The position numbers and the translations under genes were made by a program. Positions 1 through 8,439 of a DNA stretch of 64,000 nucleotides are shown in pieces. Numbering within the stretch: position 1 is the stretch's first letter; the number at the start of each line of letters is the position of its first letter. This DNA comes from MED-G105 sp039819085 (lineage in GTDB: Bacteria; Pseudomonadota; Alphaproteobacteria; Caulobacterales; Parvularculaceae): contig JBCBSQ010000010.1 of the NCBI GenBank assembly GCA_039819085.1, positions 40,463 to 104,462 of the forward strand. The letters run 5' to 3'. Below the pieces are notes generated by a model, which saw only the letters and a program-made list of their open reading frames with translations, did no database searches and was not told where the DNA came from.

Positions 1-827
1 GGACAAGTTTCTCCGTCGCCAAGTCGCTCACCTCGACGCTCGTCGGCGCGGCGGTGCGCGACGGCTACATCAAGAGCCTCAATGATCCGGTGTCGAATTA
101 TGTCGCGGGGCTTCAGGGATCGGCCTATGACGACGTCAGCATTGAGCAGTTGCTGACCATGACGTCGGGGGTCGCCTGGAACGAGGACTATGAAGATCCG
201 GAATCGGATGTTTCGCAATTCCTGAACCAGAAGCCGGAAGGCGAAGAAGCCGCGATCGTCAGTTACATGAAGAAACTGCCGCGCGCGCATCCGCCCGGCG
301 ACGTCTGGAACTACTCGACAGGCGAAACCAACCTCATCGGCGTTCTTGTGGCCGAAGCCGTCGGCAAGCCGCTCGCAACGTATGCGGCGGAAAAAATCTG
401 GACCCCGTTCGGAATGGAGGCGCCGGCGACCTGGACGCTGGCGGCGGACGGGCGCGAGGTCAGCGGTTGCTGCGTTCAGGCGCGCACGCGCGACTTTGCG
501 CGGATCGGGCTGTTTGCGCTTGAGGGCGGGGCTGGCGTCGTGCCTGACGGCTGGTTTGATCAGGCGGCGACGACGCAGGTTGACTATGGCGAACCCGGCG
601 AAGGCTATGGGTATCAATGGTGGACCCTGGATGACGGCGCGTTCCGCGCCTTTGGCATTTTCGGTCAGGCGATCTTCATCGATCCGTCGCGAAGCCTGGT
701 CGTCGCCATGAACGCCAATTGGACGACTGCGCTCGGCTATAAGGATGGCGAGCGGGAGCGACGCGCGGCAGTGTTCGCAGCTGTGCGCTCAGCGATTGAC
801 GCCGAGGCGTCGACCGCGGCCGAGTAG
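1..827 (+). CDS. Serine hydrolase, beta-lactamase family (class C fold), 5'-truncated by the window edge
   Basis: The reading frame is already open at position 3, so the true start lies upstream; the GTG at 54 is internal. The first visible residues contain SVAK (codons 12-23), the SxxK nucleophile/general-base motif of penicillin-binding-like serine hydrolases (Pfam Beta-lactamase, PF00144). A YST motif follows at about 312-320, in the place of the YxN motif. About 275 residues are visible up to the TAG at 827. Family members act as esterases, D-aminopeptidases or carboxypeptidases, usually in the periplasm; the substrate cannot be told from sequence. The neighbours do not help, since the next gene is a separate thioredoxin-like protein on the same strand. 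Confidence 0.85.
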   Translation, partial: TSFSVAKSLTSTLVGAAVRDGYIKSLNDPVSNYVAGLQGSAYDDVSIEQLLTMTSGVAWNEDYEDPESDVSQFLNQKPEGEEAAIVSYMKKLPRAHPPGDVWNYSTGETNLIGVLVAEAVGKPLATYAAEKIWTPFGMEAPATWTLAADGREVSGCCVQARTRDFARIGLFALEGGAGVVPDGWFDQAATTQVDYGEPGEGYGYQWWTLDDGAFRAFGIFGQAIFIDPSRSLVVAMNANWTTALGYKDGERERRAAVFAAVRSAIDAEASTAAE

Positions 828-997
828 CGCGACCAAAGGCGTATGGGCGGCGCACATCGGCGTCTTCCTGGCTTCGCTCATAGAAATGTGAGCGCAGCGC
901 CCCCGGCGTCATTGTGAATTGCGCCTCGGCGCGCTGGTCGAGCGGCGATCTTTCATGGCATTTACTGACTGAGGCAGCAGCAAGAAGGCGGCGGGCG

Positions 998-1459
998 ATG
1001 ACGCGAGCAAATTGGGTGCGCGCTGGATTTGCGATGGTTGCGGCGGCGCTATTCGCCTTTGTCGTCGCAAAGCCTGCGGCGACGTCCGTGGCCGCGGAAA
1101 GCGGCGGGCCCGCCGAAGTCGTGGCGGTCACGTTCTCATCCGCCTGGTGCGCGTCCTGCCGTATTCTAAAGCCCCGCCTTGCGCGCGTGATCCCTGAGTT
1201 CGCCGACGCGCCGGTGAAGTTCGTGGAGATTGATTTCAGTTTCGGCGCCGCCGAGGCGGCGCGGGCGATTGCGGTCGCGGAGGGCGTCGAGGAAGCCTTT
1301 GACGATGTCGCGGGCGCGACGGGGTTCACCCTCCTAATTGATCGCGACACAGGCGCCGTGATCGACATGCTGACGGCGTCCTATCCGGAAAAGGCGATGC
1401 GGGCGAGCATCGCGTCGGCGCTTGCGATTGCGGCGCGCACGCCTGCCGAAGCGGACTGA
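998..1459 (+). CDS. Exported thioredoxin-like protein
   Basis: This 153-residue protein has a hydrophobic N-terminal segment (about residues 7-24) followed by Ala-rich residues, which fits a signal peptide or anchor. A thioredoxin-fold redox motif WCASC sits at residues 50-54. The frame is open upstream to 914, but ATG 998 is preferred because it places the signal sequence at the N-terminus. The two Cys suggest a thiol-disulfide role in the periplasm. No partner protein is encoded alongside, so the substrate is unknown. The cis-proline normally seen in thioredoxins is not obvious (GFTLLIDRDTG in the expected region), so this may be a divergent family member. Confidence 0.75.
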   Translation: MTRANWVRAGFAMVAAALFAFVVAKPAATSVAAESGGPAEVVAVTFSSAWCASCRILKPRLARVIPEFADAPVKFVEIDFSFGAAEAARAIAVAEGVEEAFDDVAGATGFTLLIDRDTGAVIDMLTASYPEKAMRASIASALAIAARTPAEAD

Positions 1460-2564
1460 GGCGCCGGTCTTTCCATTTATGTCAACGCAGCTTGACGCGC
1501 GGCGTCCGATTGGCGGGCGCTTGGTCAGCCCGCCGAAGAGATGCGGGGGGCAGGCCGAATGTTCACCCATGTGCGAAGCGACAAACGCGAACGCCATGAT
1601 TTTCCGATGAATCGCCGCCTCTGACGACTTTTTGCAGCGCCGCATAAGACGAAAGTCTGTATGCGAAAAGCACCGGCTTCTGACGATTTTGCTTGCCCGC
1701 GCTTTGTTGCTGGATCACACTCTTTCATGTTCCGAGGGGCGTCCCGCCTGTCGTAAGGATACGACGACTCGTGCGACGCGCATCGAACGCGAGAGGCTGT
1801 TTGCGCCGATTGACGCGGCCCATCGTCTGAGGACGGAAGGGTGAACGCTGCCGGCGGTGATTGTTTCGGCCAGGGCGTTATTTTTAGGCGTCATCGAATT
1901 GGCGTCGTAACAAGACGTTCCGGAAAAGGCCGGCGCATGAATCGCCCGTGCGGATGAACCCTGACCAGGGCCAGGCAGAAGGACGCCGGACAAAGCTGAT
2001 CGCAATCGGCACTGCGCGCCAAGGAGCTTGGGCGTCTGGGACTGAGACGGACCCTTTGAACCTGATCCGGGTCATGCCGGCGTTAGGGACGGAGCAATTG
2101 ACGACGCGGGGCGCGCAAATGGGTCGCCTGTAGCGGCTCGCTCCACGCGGCGGATGGGAAGGAAGGACGGCGAGAGTTGGCGGCTTTGCCGCAAACAACC
2201 GGCTTCCGGAAAAACCCGCATCCGCGCATGTGGTGAGGGTACGCCCGCTGGATGGCCGGTGACGGCAAGCCTTGCGATTGGCGGCTCCAGCGCGTTCTAC
2301 GTCGTCAAGATGAGACCAGAGCCGTTTCCTCCGTCACGCCCGGGCGTGGCGGATGGGAGCGGCTTCTGGCGTTTTCTACGCCACTTTCACGCAATCCACT
2401 TTCACGCAGGGTCGCTTTGACTCCGCCGCTCTTTAAAGTTGGCGGATTGGCCACGCCGGTTCGGTCGTTTGGTGGGCCTTCTGCGCGAGTTGGCGACAGC
2501 CTAGGCTGGCGTTGGAAGCTTATGCTGGCGTAGGAACATGTTGGCCTAGGGAACGGAGGGCGGC
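1460..2564. other. Gene-poor 1.1 kb stretch
   Basis: No frame here has convincing coding character; the open frames are short, overlap on both strands and carry no recognisable motif. The only feature I can name is the TPP riboswitch-like element near 2005-2098. Downstream of it, 2100-2564 includes a short hairpin (GGCGGC-ttt-GCCGC near 2178-2192) without a T-run. Two imperfect repeats containing CTGGCGT-GGA lie at about 2508-2535, just before the cupin gene. The stretch looks like a decayed locus or a long leader. Confidence 0.5.
2005..2098 (+). promoter_or_regulatory. TPP (thiamine pyrophosphate) riboswitch-like element, apparently orphan
   Basis: The stretch contains the THI-box landmarks in order. 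CTGAGA is at 2042-2047, ACCCTTTGAACCTGATCCGG at 2051-2070, and CCGG-gtcatg-CCGG closes as a stem before GCGTTAGGGA at 2080-2089. The 20 bases at 2051-2070 are identical to those in the bona fide riboswitch at 10473-10492. Departures from consensus are a very short P3 side, an extra T in the GCGTAGGGA box, and no clear P1 pairing. No thiamine gene follows; the next convincing gene is a cupin 470 bases downstream. It may be a decayed copy or may control an unrecognised transcript. Confidence 0.6.
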
Positions 2565-3101
2565 ATGGACTGGAGCGCGTTACGGCGCATTGTCACTCAG
2601 CTAGATGAGAACGGCCGCTCGGACGTGTTGATCGACGGCGGCCCGGCCAAGACCCTCGCGGTGGAAGAGGCGGGGCTCGCGGAAATCTGGACGGCGGCGC
2701 TCACCGGCGCCGACTTGCAGGCCGGAGAAGACCGTCTTGCTACGGAGGATGTGCGGCTTGAGCCGGGCGCCGGCGCCGTCAAGGTGAGGTGGTTTACCGT
2801 GCCGCCGGAGGACCCGGAAATGTCGGCGGAAGACCGTGAGGCGCAGGCGGCTTTCGGGTTCGCCGCGTGCGGCGCAAGCGAGGCCCGCGTCGACACGTCG
2901 CGACATCCGATGATGCACAAAACGGAGACACTGGACGTCATCATCCTTGTGCGCGGGGAGGTTGATCTTCTCCTGGACAAAGGCGCGCCGCGCGCAATGA
3001 AACCGGGGGATGTCGTCATTCAGCGTGCGACCAATCACGCCTGGATCAATCGCGGTGAAGAGACCGCGTTGCTTGTCGCCGTATTGATTAGCGCGGCTTA
3101 A
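2565..3101 (+). CDS. Cupin-domain protein
   Basis: This 178-residue soluble protein has a C-terminal cupin half-barrel. The segment from about residue 117 to 165 reads as two beta motifs: HPMMHKTETLDVIILVRGEV, then MKPGDVVIQRATNHAWIN. The His/Glu pattern is compatible with a metal site or a degenerate one. The N-terminal 90 residues have no motif I recognise; related cupin proteins are common next to oxidoreductases. The ATG at 2565 follows GGAGGGCGGC, a good ribosome binding site. Its last 14 bases overlap, tail to tail, the FAD protein gene on the other strand. Confidence 0.75.
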   Translation: MDWSALRRIVTQLDENGRSDVLIDGGPAKTLAVEEAGLAEIWTAALTGADLQAGEDRLATEDVRLEPGAGAVKVRWFTVPPEDPEMSAEDREAQAAFGFAACGASEARVDTSRHPMMHKTETLDVIILVRGEVDLLLDKGAPRAMKPGDVVIQRATNHAWINRGEETALLVAVLISAA

Positions 3102-4107
3102 GCGAAAGCCGTTCCATCAGCGCTTTGGCGGCCGCGTCGCCGCTCTTGAAAGCGTCTTCGGCTTCGGCGCCGAGAAGCCAGTCGCCTGCGGCGAGCGCCG
3201 TTCCGTCATCTGATGACAAAAAGGGCGCGCCGACCGGACGCGCGACGCGGGCGTAGCGCCAGCGATGCGCGCTGGCGTAGAGGACGGGCGCACCGTCTTC
3301 GCCAATCGCGGCAAGGACGAACGGCGTCAACTCGGCGGCGACGTCGTCGCGGTCGCGTTCCAGGTTATCGGCGGACCAGTCCGCGCGCGCGTGGGCGACG
3401 ACGCGCAGCGGCGCGGGCGCGCGGCCGGGCTTTGCGCTTTCAAAGACGATCATTTCAATTGGCCCTTCGACCGGGATTGTCCGGGGTGACGGCGCGTCTT
3501 TTGTCGCGCCGGCAATCGCGATCATCAGTGTCCAGCAGGGCGTCATGCGCGCCGCGCGCGCGGCGGCCGCAAGGTCCGGCTCGGCGAGAAGGAGAATGTC
3601 CGCCGTCTGCGGCGCCGGCGCAGTGACGATTACAGCGTCTACGGATGGAGTGGCGTGCGGGCGCTCTAGAGCCGGCGCATCAAGATCGAGACGCCAGCGC
3701 GAACCGTCGCGGATTATCGTGCGAACGCGCGTCTGAAATCGGATGTCGAGGCCCGCCGCCGCGGGCGCAAGCAACGTGTTCATTCGGGGAACGCCCACCA
3801 ACGCGGCTGCGTCGACCACATCCGTATTGAACGCCGGCCAGGCGGCCGCGGCGTCCTTTTCCCGCAGCGACTGCAGGAAACTCGCAAATGACGCCTCCCG
3901 CGCGACGATCGCCGGCGCGCCGTGATCGAATTGAAGGCCGTGCGCCGGTCCAGCGTCGCGCACGCGCCGGGTCGCCAGCCGCCCGCCAACGCCGCGGCTC
4001 TTTTCGTAGACGGCGACGACGTAGCCAGCGTCTTCGAGGACTCGCGCGGCGGTGAGGCCAGCCATCCCTGCGCCGACCACCGCAATATGGGGTGAGGGTC
4101 CGCTCAT
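3088..4107 (-). CDS. FAD-dependent amine-oxidase-like oxidoreductase (renalase-like)
   Basis: The 339-residue protein begins with a Rossmann FAD/NAD-binding motif (VVGAGMAGLTAARVLEDAG, about residues 10-28). The second-strand acidic segment YEKSRGVGGRLATRR follows. Both are typical of flavin-containing amine oxidases and of the renalase-like NAD(P)/FAD family. The reading frame extends far upstream (to 5142), but that part is antisense to the M20 peptidase gene, and the FAD motif places the start at 4107. Substrate unknown; no signal peptide, so likely cytosolic. It is transcribed divergently from the M20 peptidase, with about 100 bases between the starts. Confidence 0.85.
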   Translation of the reverse strand: MSGPSPHIAVVGAGMAGLTAARVLEDAGYVVAVYEKSRGVGGRLATRRVRDAGPAHGLQFDHGAPAIVAREASFASFLQSLREKDAAAAWPAFNTDVVDAAALVGVPRMNTLLAPAAAGLDIRFQTRVRTIIRDGSRWRLDLDAPALERPHATPSVDAVIVTAPAPQTADILLLAEPDLAAAARAARMTPCWTLMIAIAGATKDAPSPRTIPVEGPIEMIVFESAKPGRAPAPLRVVAHARADWSADNLERDRDDVAAELTPFVLAAIGEDGAPVLYASAHRWRYARVARPVGAPFLSSDDGTALAAGDWLLGAEAEDAFKSGDAAAKALMERLSLKPR

Positions 4108-4209
4108 CTGATCATCCTTATGCGGCCGACGCAAAAGCGGGGCTCTGGTTGGCGCAAACGACGAATAGTTGCTTATACTGCCCGCCGAAGAAGGACAGAG
4201 GGGCGTTCC

Positions 4210-5520
4210 ATGAAACATTTCGTCGCGGCGTTCGCCATCGCCACGTTCGCCGCAGGGCTCGGTCCCGCCGCGGCTCAATTGTCGCCGGTAGAGGAGGACA
4301 TTGTCGCCCGCGTCGAAGCGGACGCCGACGAGGCGATGGCGTTTCTCGAACAAGTGGTCAACGTCAATTCCGGGACGATGAATCATGACGGCGTGAAGCG
4401 CGTCGGCGAGATGTTTGGCGAACGCTTTGACGGCATCGGCTTTGAGACGGAGTGGATTGACCTGCGCGAGGCGGTCGACCGCTCCGGACACCTCATTGCG
4501 CGCCGCGAGGGCGAGGCCGGCAACCGGCTTCTTCTCATCGGTCATCTTGATACGGTCTTTCCGAAGGACAGCGATTTTCAGACATTTGAAATCAAGGGGA
4601 ACCGCGCGGCCGGCCCTGGCGTCGCCGACATGAAGGGCGGCAATGTTGCGGTGCTTTTTGCGTTGAAGGCGCTCAGTGAAGCGGGGCTGCTTGACGAAGC
4701 GGGCATTGAGGTCGTGTTCACAGGCGATGAGGAAAAAAGCGGCAAGCCGATCTCCATCTCGCGAGAGGCGTTGATTGACGCTGCGAAACGGGCCGATGTC
4801 GCCTTGAACTTTGAGGGCGGCGAGCGCGGCGCGGCGGTCACCGGCCGACGCGGGTCTTCTTCCTGGGTGCTGACGACAACCGGCAATCGACGCCACTCCA
4901 GCGGCGTCTTCCGTGATGGCGTGGGGGCTGGCGCGGCGTTCGAAATGGCTCGGATACTGAACGAGTTTTATGAACAGCTCGCCGACGAAAAGTTCCTCAC
5001 CTTCAATCCGGGCGTCGTTTTGGCGGGTACGGATGTTACCTATGACCGCTCGCTTAATCGCGGCGCGTCGGCGGGCAAGACGAACGTCGTCACGCAAAAG
5101 GCCGTCGTCCATGGCGATCTTCGATTTTTGACCGAGACGCAAAAGGAAGAGGCGCGTGAGAAGATGCGCAAGATCGTCGCCGACAGTCTGCCGGGCACCA
5201 GCGCCGAAATCGAGTTCATCGATTCCTACCCGGCGATGACGCCGAGCGATGCGAACATCGCCCTATTGGCGGTGCTTTCCGATGTCAGCGAGGATCTGGG
5301 CGGGGAGACGTTGGCGCCGAACGATCCCGGACGGCGCGGGGCGGCGGATGTGTCTTTCGCGGCGCCGTACGCCGGCGCGTCGCTGGACGGCCTTGGCGTA
5401 TATGGTCGCGGCGCCCATGGTCCGAACGAGGAGATGCAGATCGCCAGCCTTGAAAGCGCGACCAAGCGCGCGGCGATCCTGATCTACCGCCTGACGAGAC
5501 CTGACGCGCCCTCGTTTTAG
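4210..5520 (+). CDS. M20-family metallopeptidase (glutamate carboxypeptidase-like), exported
   Basis: The protein has 436 residues with a clear signal peptide (MKHFVAAFAIATFAAGLGPAAAQ). The M20 metal and catalytic motifs are in order: GHLDTVFP with the first metal His and catalytic Asp, VADMKGG with the bridging Asp, GDEEKSG with the general-base Glu pair, NFEGGE, and a late GRGAHGPNE with the last metal His. The arrangement resembles carboxypeptidase G2-type enzymes, which remove C-terminal glutamate or related residues in the periplasm. ATG 4210 is chosen over upstream in-frame codons because it starts the signal peptide. A strong hairpin terminator follows at 5565. Confidence 0.9.
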   Translation: MKHFVAAFAIATFAAGLGPAAAQLSPVEEDIVARVEADADEAMAFLEQVVNVNSGTMNHDGVKRVGEMFGERFDGIGFETEWIDLREAVDRSGHLIARREGEAGNRLLLIGHLDTVFPKDSDFQTFEIKGNRAAGPGVADMKGGNVAVLFALKALSEAGLLDEAGIEVVFTGDEEKSGKPISISREALIDAAKRADVALNFEGGERGAAVTGRRGSSSWVLTTTGNRRHSSGVFRDGVGAGAAFEMARILNEFYEQLADEKFLTFNPGVVLAGTDVTYDRSLNRGASAGKTNVVTQKAVVHGDLRFLTETQKEEAREKMRKIVADSLPGTSAEIEFIDSYPAMTPSDANIALLAVLSDVSEDLGGETLAPNDPGRRGAADVSFAAPYAGASLDGLGVYGRGAHGPNEEMQIASLESATKRAAILIYRLTRPDAPSF

Positions 5521-5564
5521 GCGCGCCGCGTCGCCGAATTGGTCAGGTGGACAAGCGGATTGAA

Positions 5565-5596
5565 AAAGCCCCGGCGACAAGATCGTCCGGGGCTTT
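5565..5596. terminator. Rho-independent, possibly bidirectional terminator
   Basis: There is a perfect 10-bp stem, AAAGCCCCGG / CCGGGGCTTT, with a 12-base loop. It sits between the convergent M20 peptidase gene (+) and the small exported protein gene (-). The A and T flanks allow function in both directions. Confidence 0.8.
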
Positions 5597-5629
5597 CTCA
5601 TTCGGTGTGGTTGGCTCGATCGCCGCCTC

Positions 5630-6088
5630 CTAGTCATCGGCGGTCTCCTTGATCGAAACCCTCTTTACAGGGACGACGGTGGTCTCTGCTGTAACCTCAC
5701 GGACTTCAGCCGTACTCGGCTGATCCACCGGCTTGTCGTCGTCGCCAATGGCGGCCCTTGCAAGGCCAAGCGCTTCCAGGCACGCCTCGCCGGCGCAAGT
5801 CGCCCTGATGATCAGGACTTCGGCCGCGTCGGGCGGCGTCTCGTTTCGCCCGCTAGGCCCGGTCTTCGCCGCGATCGGCGACAGCGTCGGTTTGCCGCCG
5901 GCGCCGCTGAAGGCGTTCAAGACTTTCTCCTGGGCCTTGTCGACTTCCTCGCGGGCGAACACGACCGGCCCAGCCCTGATTTCGGCGAGAAGCCGCTCAC
6001 CGTGAGCGGTGTCTCCGAAAACGGCGCCGCCGGCGAATGTCGCCGCAAGCGCGGGCGCGGCGATTGCGAACTTGGCTATCGTTCCCAT
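5630..6088 (-). CDS. Small exported protein of unknown function
   Basis: I do not recognise a family. The 152-residue product starts with a hydrophobic Ala-rich segment (about residues 4-22), suggesting a signal peptide or anchor. It has a Lys/Glu-mixed middle, two Cys in CAGEAC (about residue 110), and a charged C-terminal tail ending KETADD. Two ATGs lie close together at 6094 and 6088; GGAG is 8 bases upstream of 6088 but only 2 from 6094, so 6088 is preferred. The frame remains open upstream to 6796 but is antisense to another gene there. Confidence 0.6.
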   Translation of the reverse strand: MGTIAKFAIAAPALAATFAGGAVFGDTAHGERLLAEIRAGPVVFAREEVDKAQEKVLNAFSGAGGKPTLSPIAAKTGPSGRNETPPDAAEVLIIRATCAGEACLEALGLARAAIGDDDKPVDQPSTAEVREVTAETTVVPVKRVSIKETADD

Positions 6089-6457
6089 GACCATGTCTCC
6101 TTTCTTTTCTGGTGCGGAGGGAACATGCGCTGAAAATGGCGGACCCCGCCGCCGCGGACCAAAGACGTTGCGACGCGTCAATTTAGGACGCGCGCCAGTT
6201 TTTGGCGTCGCCAGTCGCGCCGCGCTATCGCGTATCGTTCGCGTTTCGAACACTGCTCGCGCGTGTAGAGGCTGCGCTGGAACGCGGCGGCTGTCGGCGC
6301 AAGCTGGCGGCGCGTCTCGTCCATTGTTGGCGGGATCGCGCAACAACCTCAAATACTCAGCAAAATCAACGACCCGATTCCAATAAACATGATTGAAACA
6401 TGTTGCCTTCACGTGCGGCCTTGATAGTCTCGCCAGCTGAATCATGGGGCGGACAAG
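6089..6457. other. Intergenic gap between divergent genes
   Basis: The 369 bases separate the small exported protein (-) and the regulator-like gene (+). It probably holds both promoters. Around 6340-6410 it becomes AT-richer than its surroundings. No repeat or RNA motif recognised. Confidence 0.4.
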
Positions 6458-7639
6458 GTGGCGGGGCGGAAAACCAAGAGACGGCGGCAACTGCACAAGC
6501 GGTTGAACCTGATCCGCTTTGCGTTCGGGTTTCGCGATCACGCGTATTTCAAGCCAAAAGACAGCCGCACCGGGATCGACCTCGCGCACGGTAATTTCGC
6601 GACGGCGTTCAAGGATGCGATCTGGCGGGCCTGGACGCGCGAAGAGCTGTTGAAGGCCTTCGGCGGGGCCGGCGACGGGATCAAGTACGATCCCCCCGCC
6701 GACGCGACCGTCGACAGGTGGTTGCGCGGCGAAACTGATCCTGGTGCGGATCAATATCCGGGAATCGCCCATGCGCTGAACTGGATGCTGTCGCATGCGC
6801 GAACGTCGCCTGGCTATCTGAAATCAAAGGGCGTCGCCGATGAACCGCTCATCGCCGCGAAGTTCTCATTCGACGCGGCGAGCGTCGACCCGCGCACTAC
6901 GTCCGATCGCGAGCTTGCTGAAGACATGGGCTTTGACATCGGCGTTTTCGACGAATGGTGGGATCACGCCGGCGCCTCGAACCAGGCCTCGAAGCTCAGT
7001 CAGGTGGAATCCCGTCTTGTCGGGTTTTACCACTCTTACCGTCTCCATGCGGAGAAAGACGGCGGACTTCAGCAGGACGTTATTCTCATCAAGGAGAATG
7101 ACGCAAGGGATGGGCTCCGCGCATTGATGGTCGGCAATAGCGAGCCGCCGTGGCGGGGTGATCTCGTCGTCGGCCGCAATACGGCGTCGTCCATGTTGAT
7201 CCGCTCGAATATGTATATCGGCACCCAGGTGAACACCATCTCGCTTGCGCATGTCGAAAAGGCGCCGGGGCTCCTCTTCGGGTTTCGGTCGCGGATTATC
7301 GAAGAGTCGAGCAACTATATCGCCGCCTACCGCATGTTGCTCGTGAGGGCGGAAGAGCCGCGATACCAGGCGTATCTGGACGAGGACATCGACGACATAG
7401 AGGAAGCCGATGACGGGCGTTTGCTCCGTGAGCTGAGTGGAATGGCGAGGCCAATTGACCTCGCTGCGGAGAGCGTCAACGAAGAGACCAAGCTCATCGC
7501 CGACATTCTGCGCGAGCCGCCGCGCCGCGAAATTGCCGACGTTGAATATGACGACCGCGCATCGCACAATATCTTTGGGCTGACGCGGCAGGTGCAGGAA
7601 CTGGCGCGTCGCCGCGCGGCCCGGGTGGTCGCGGCGTGA
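6458..7639 (+). CDS. Putative HTH-containing regulator, unknown ligand
   Basis: The 393-residue protein starts at GTG 6458 with a strongly basic N-terminus (GRKTKRRRQ). Residues about 58-110 contain an XRE-like pattern: TREELLKAFGG, then ATVDRWLRGETDP, then YPGIAHALNWML. In such proteins this corresponds to recognition-helix and W-x-x-G-x-x-x-P features. The remaining 250 residues include a region with DLVVGRN and TISLAHVEKAPGLLFGFRSR that resembles a ligand-sensing or effector domain, but I cannot assign it. Its stop overlaps the GTG of the next gene by 4 bases (GTGA), implying translational coupling with the phosphodiester glycosidase. Confidence 0.55.
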   Translation: MAGRKTKRRRQLHKRLNLIRFAFGFRDHAYFKPKDSRTGIDLAHGNFATAFKDAIWRAWTREELLKAFGGAGDGIKYDPPADATVDRWLRGETDPGADQYPGIAHALNWMLSHARTSPGYLKSKGVADEPLIAAKFSFDAASVDPRTTSDRELAEDMGFDIGVFDEWWDHAGASNQASKLSQVESRLVGFYHSYRLHAEKDGGLQQDVILIKENDARDGLRALMVGNSEPPWRGDLVVGRNTASSMLIRSNMYIGTQVNTISLAHVEKAPGLLFGFRSRIIEESSNYIAAYRMLLVRAEEPRYQAYLDEDIDDIEEADDGRLLRELSGMARPIDLAAESVNEETKLIADILREPPRREIADVEYDDRASHNIFGLTRQVQELARRRAARVVAA

Positions 7640-8421
7640 GGCGGGACGCCTGGAGCGCGGGCGTAGTCTCTTGCGTGTTCGCCCTCCTCGTTGTCGCCCT
7701 CCTCGCGGTCGGCGTCATCGACGCCCGCGCAGCGGCTGGCGACGACGCAATCTGCCGGCCCGTCTCGCATCGCGGCGCGCCTTATGTGGTGTGCGAAGTA
7801 GATCCCTCCCGGCATGCGGTAAAGCTCTTTCTGAACGATGAGAATGGCTCGCCGCTCGGGCATTTCAGCGCGCTTGACGATCGCGTTCGCACGGGCGGGG
7901 ACCGCCTCGTGATGGCGATGAATGGCGGCATGTATCATCGCGACAGATCTCCCGTTGGCCATTATGTGGAAGACGGAGAAACACGTCTCGGCGTCAATCT
8001 GCGGGAAGGGCCCGGCAACTTCCACATGCTCCCGAATGGCGTCTTTTTCGTGACGGAGAGGGGCGCCGGCGTTCTCGAAAGCGCCGCCTATGACGCCGCC
8101 GAACTTGATGTTCTGTACGCGACGCAGTCCGGTCCGATGCTCGTTATTGACGGCGCGCTGCACCCGCGATTTCTGCCGGACTCTGACAGTTTGAAGCGCC
8201 GCAATGGCGTCGGCGCGCGTGAGGACGGCGCGCTAGTATTTGCGGTTTCAGACGCGCCAGTGCGGTTTCACGATTTCGCGACGCTCTTCCGCGATCGCCT
8301 GAACGCGCCGAACGCGCTTTATCTCGATGGAACGATCTCGCGGTTGCATGCGCCTGGCCTTGGCCGCAGCGACCCCGGCGTCGCCATGGGGCCGATCATC
8401 GGCGTTGTCGCCGCCGAATAG
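7636..8421 (+). CDS. Phosphodiester glycosidase family protein (DUF2233), exported
   Basis: The 261-residue protein has an N-terminal hydrophobic signal (about residues 9-32) and then a DUF2233/NAGPA-like domain. Diagnostic stretches are VMAMNGGMYHRDRSPVGHYV, NFHMLPNGVFFV, TQSGPMLVIDG and LYLDGTISRLHAPG. These are typical of the phosphodiester alpha-N-acetylglucosaminidase superfamily, which in bacteria often acts on cell-envelope or exopolymer glycans. The GTG at 7636 overlaps the preceding stop by 4 bases, so expression is likely coupled to the HTH-like protein. Confidence 0.85.
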   Translation: MRRDAWSAGVVSCVFALLVVALLAVGVIDARAAAGDDAICRPVSHRGAPYVVCEVDPSRHAVKLFLNDENGSPLGHFSALDDRVRTGGDRLVMAMNGGMYHRDRSPVGHYVEDGETRLGVNLREGPGNFHMLPNGVFFVTERGAGVLESAAYDAAELDVLYATQSGPMLVIDGALHPRFLPDSDSLKRRNGVGAREDGALVFAVSDAPVRFHDFATLFRDRLNAPNALYLDGTISRLHAPGLGRSDPGVAMGPIIGVVAAE

Positions 8422-8439
8422 GCCGCGCCGTGAGCCCGT

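Noticed and set aside
914..997. Longer N-terminus for the thioredoxin-like protein
   Set aside because: The extension lacks a ribosome site and would bury the signal sequence; ATG 998 is better.
2154..2533. Small genes following the orphan TPP riboswitch
   Set aside because: Two overlapping short frames without motif, good ribosome sites or conserved pattern; not enough to call genes.
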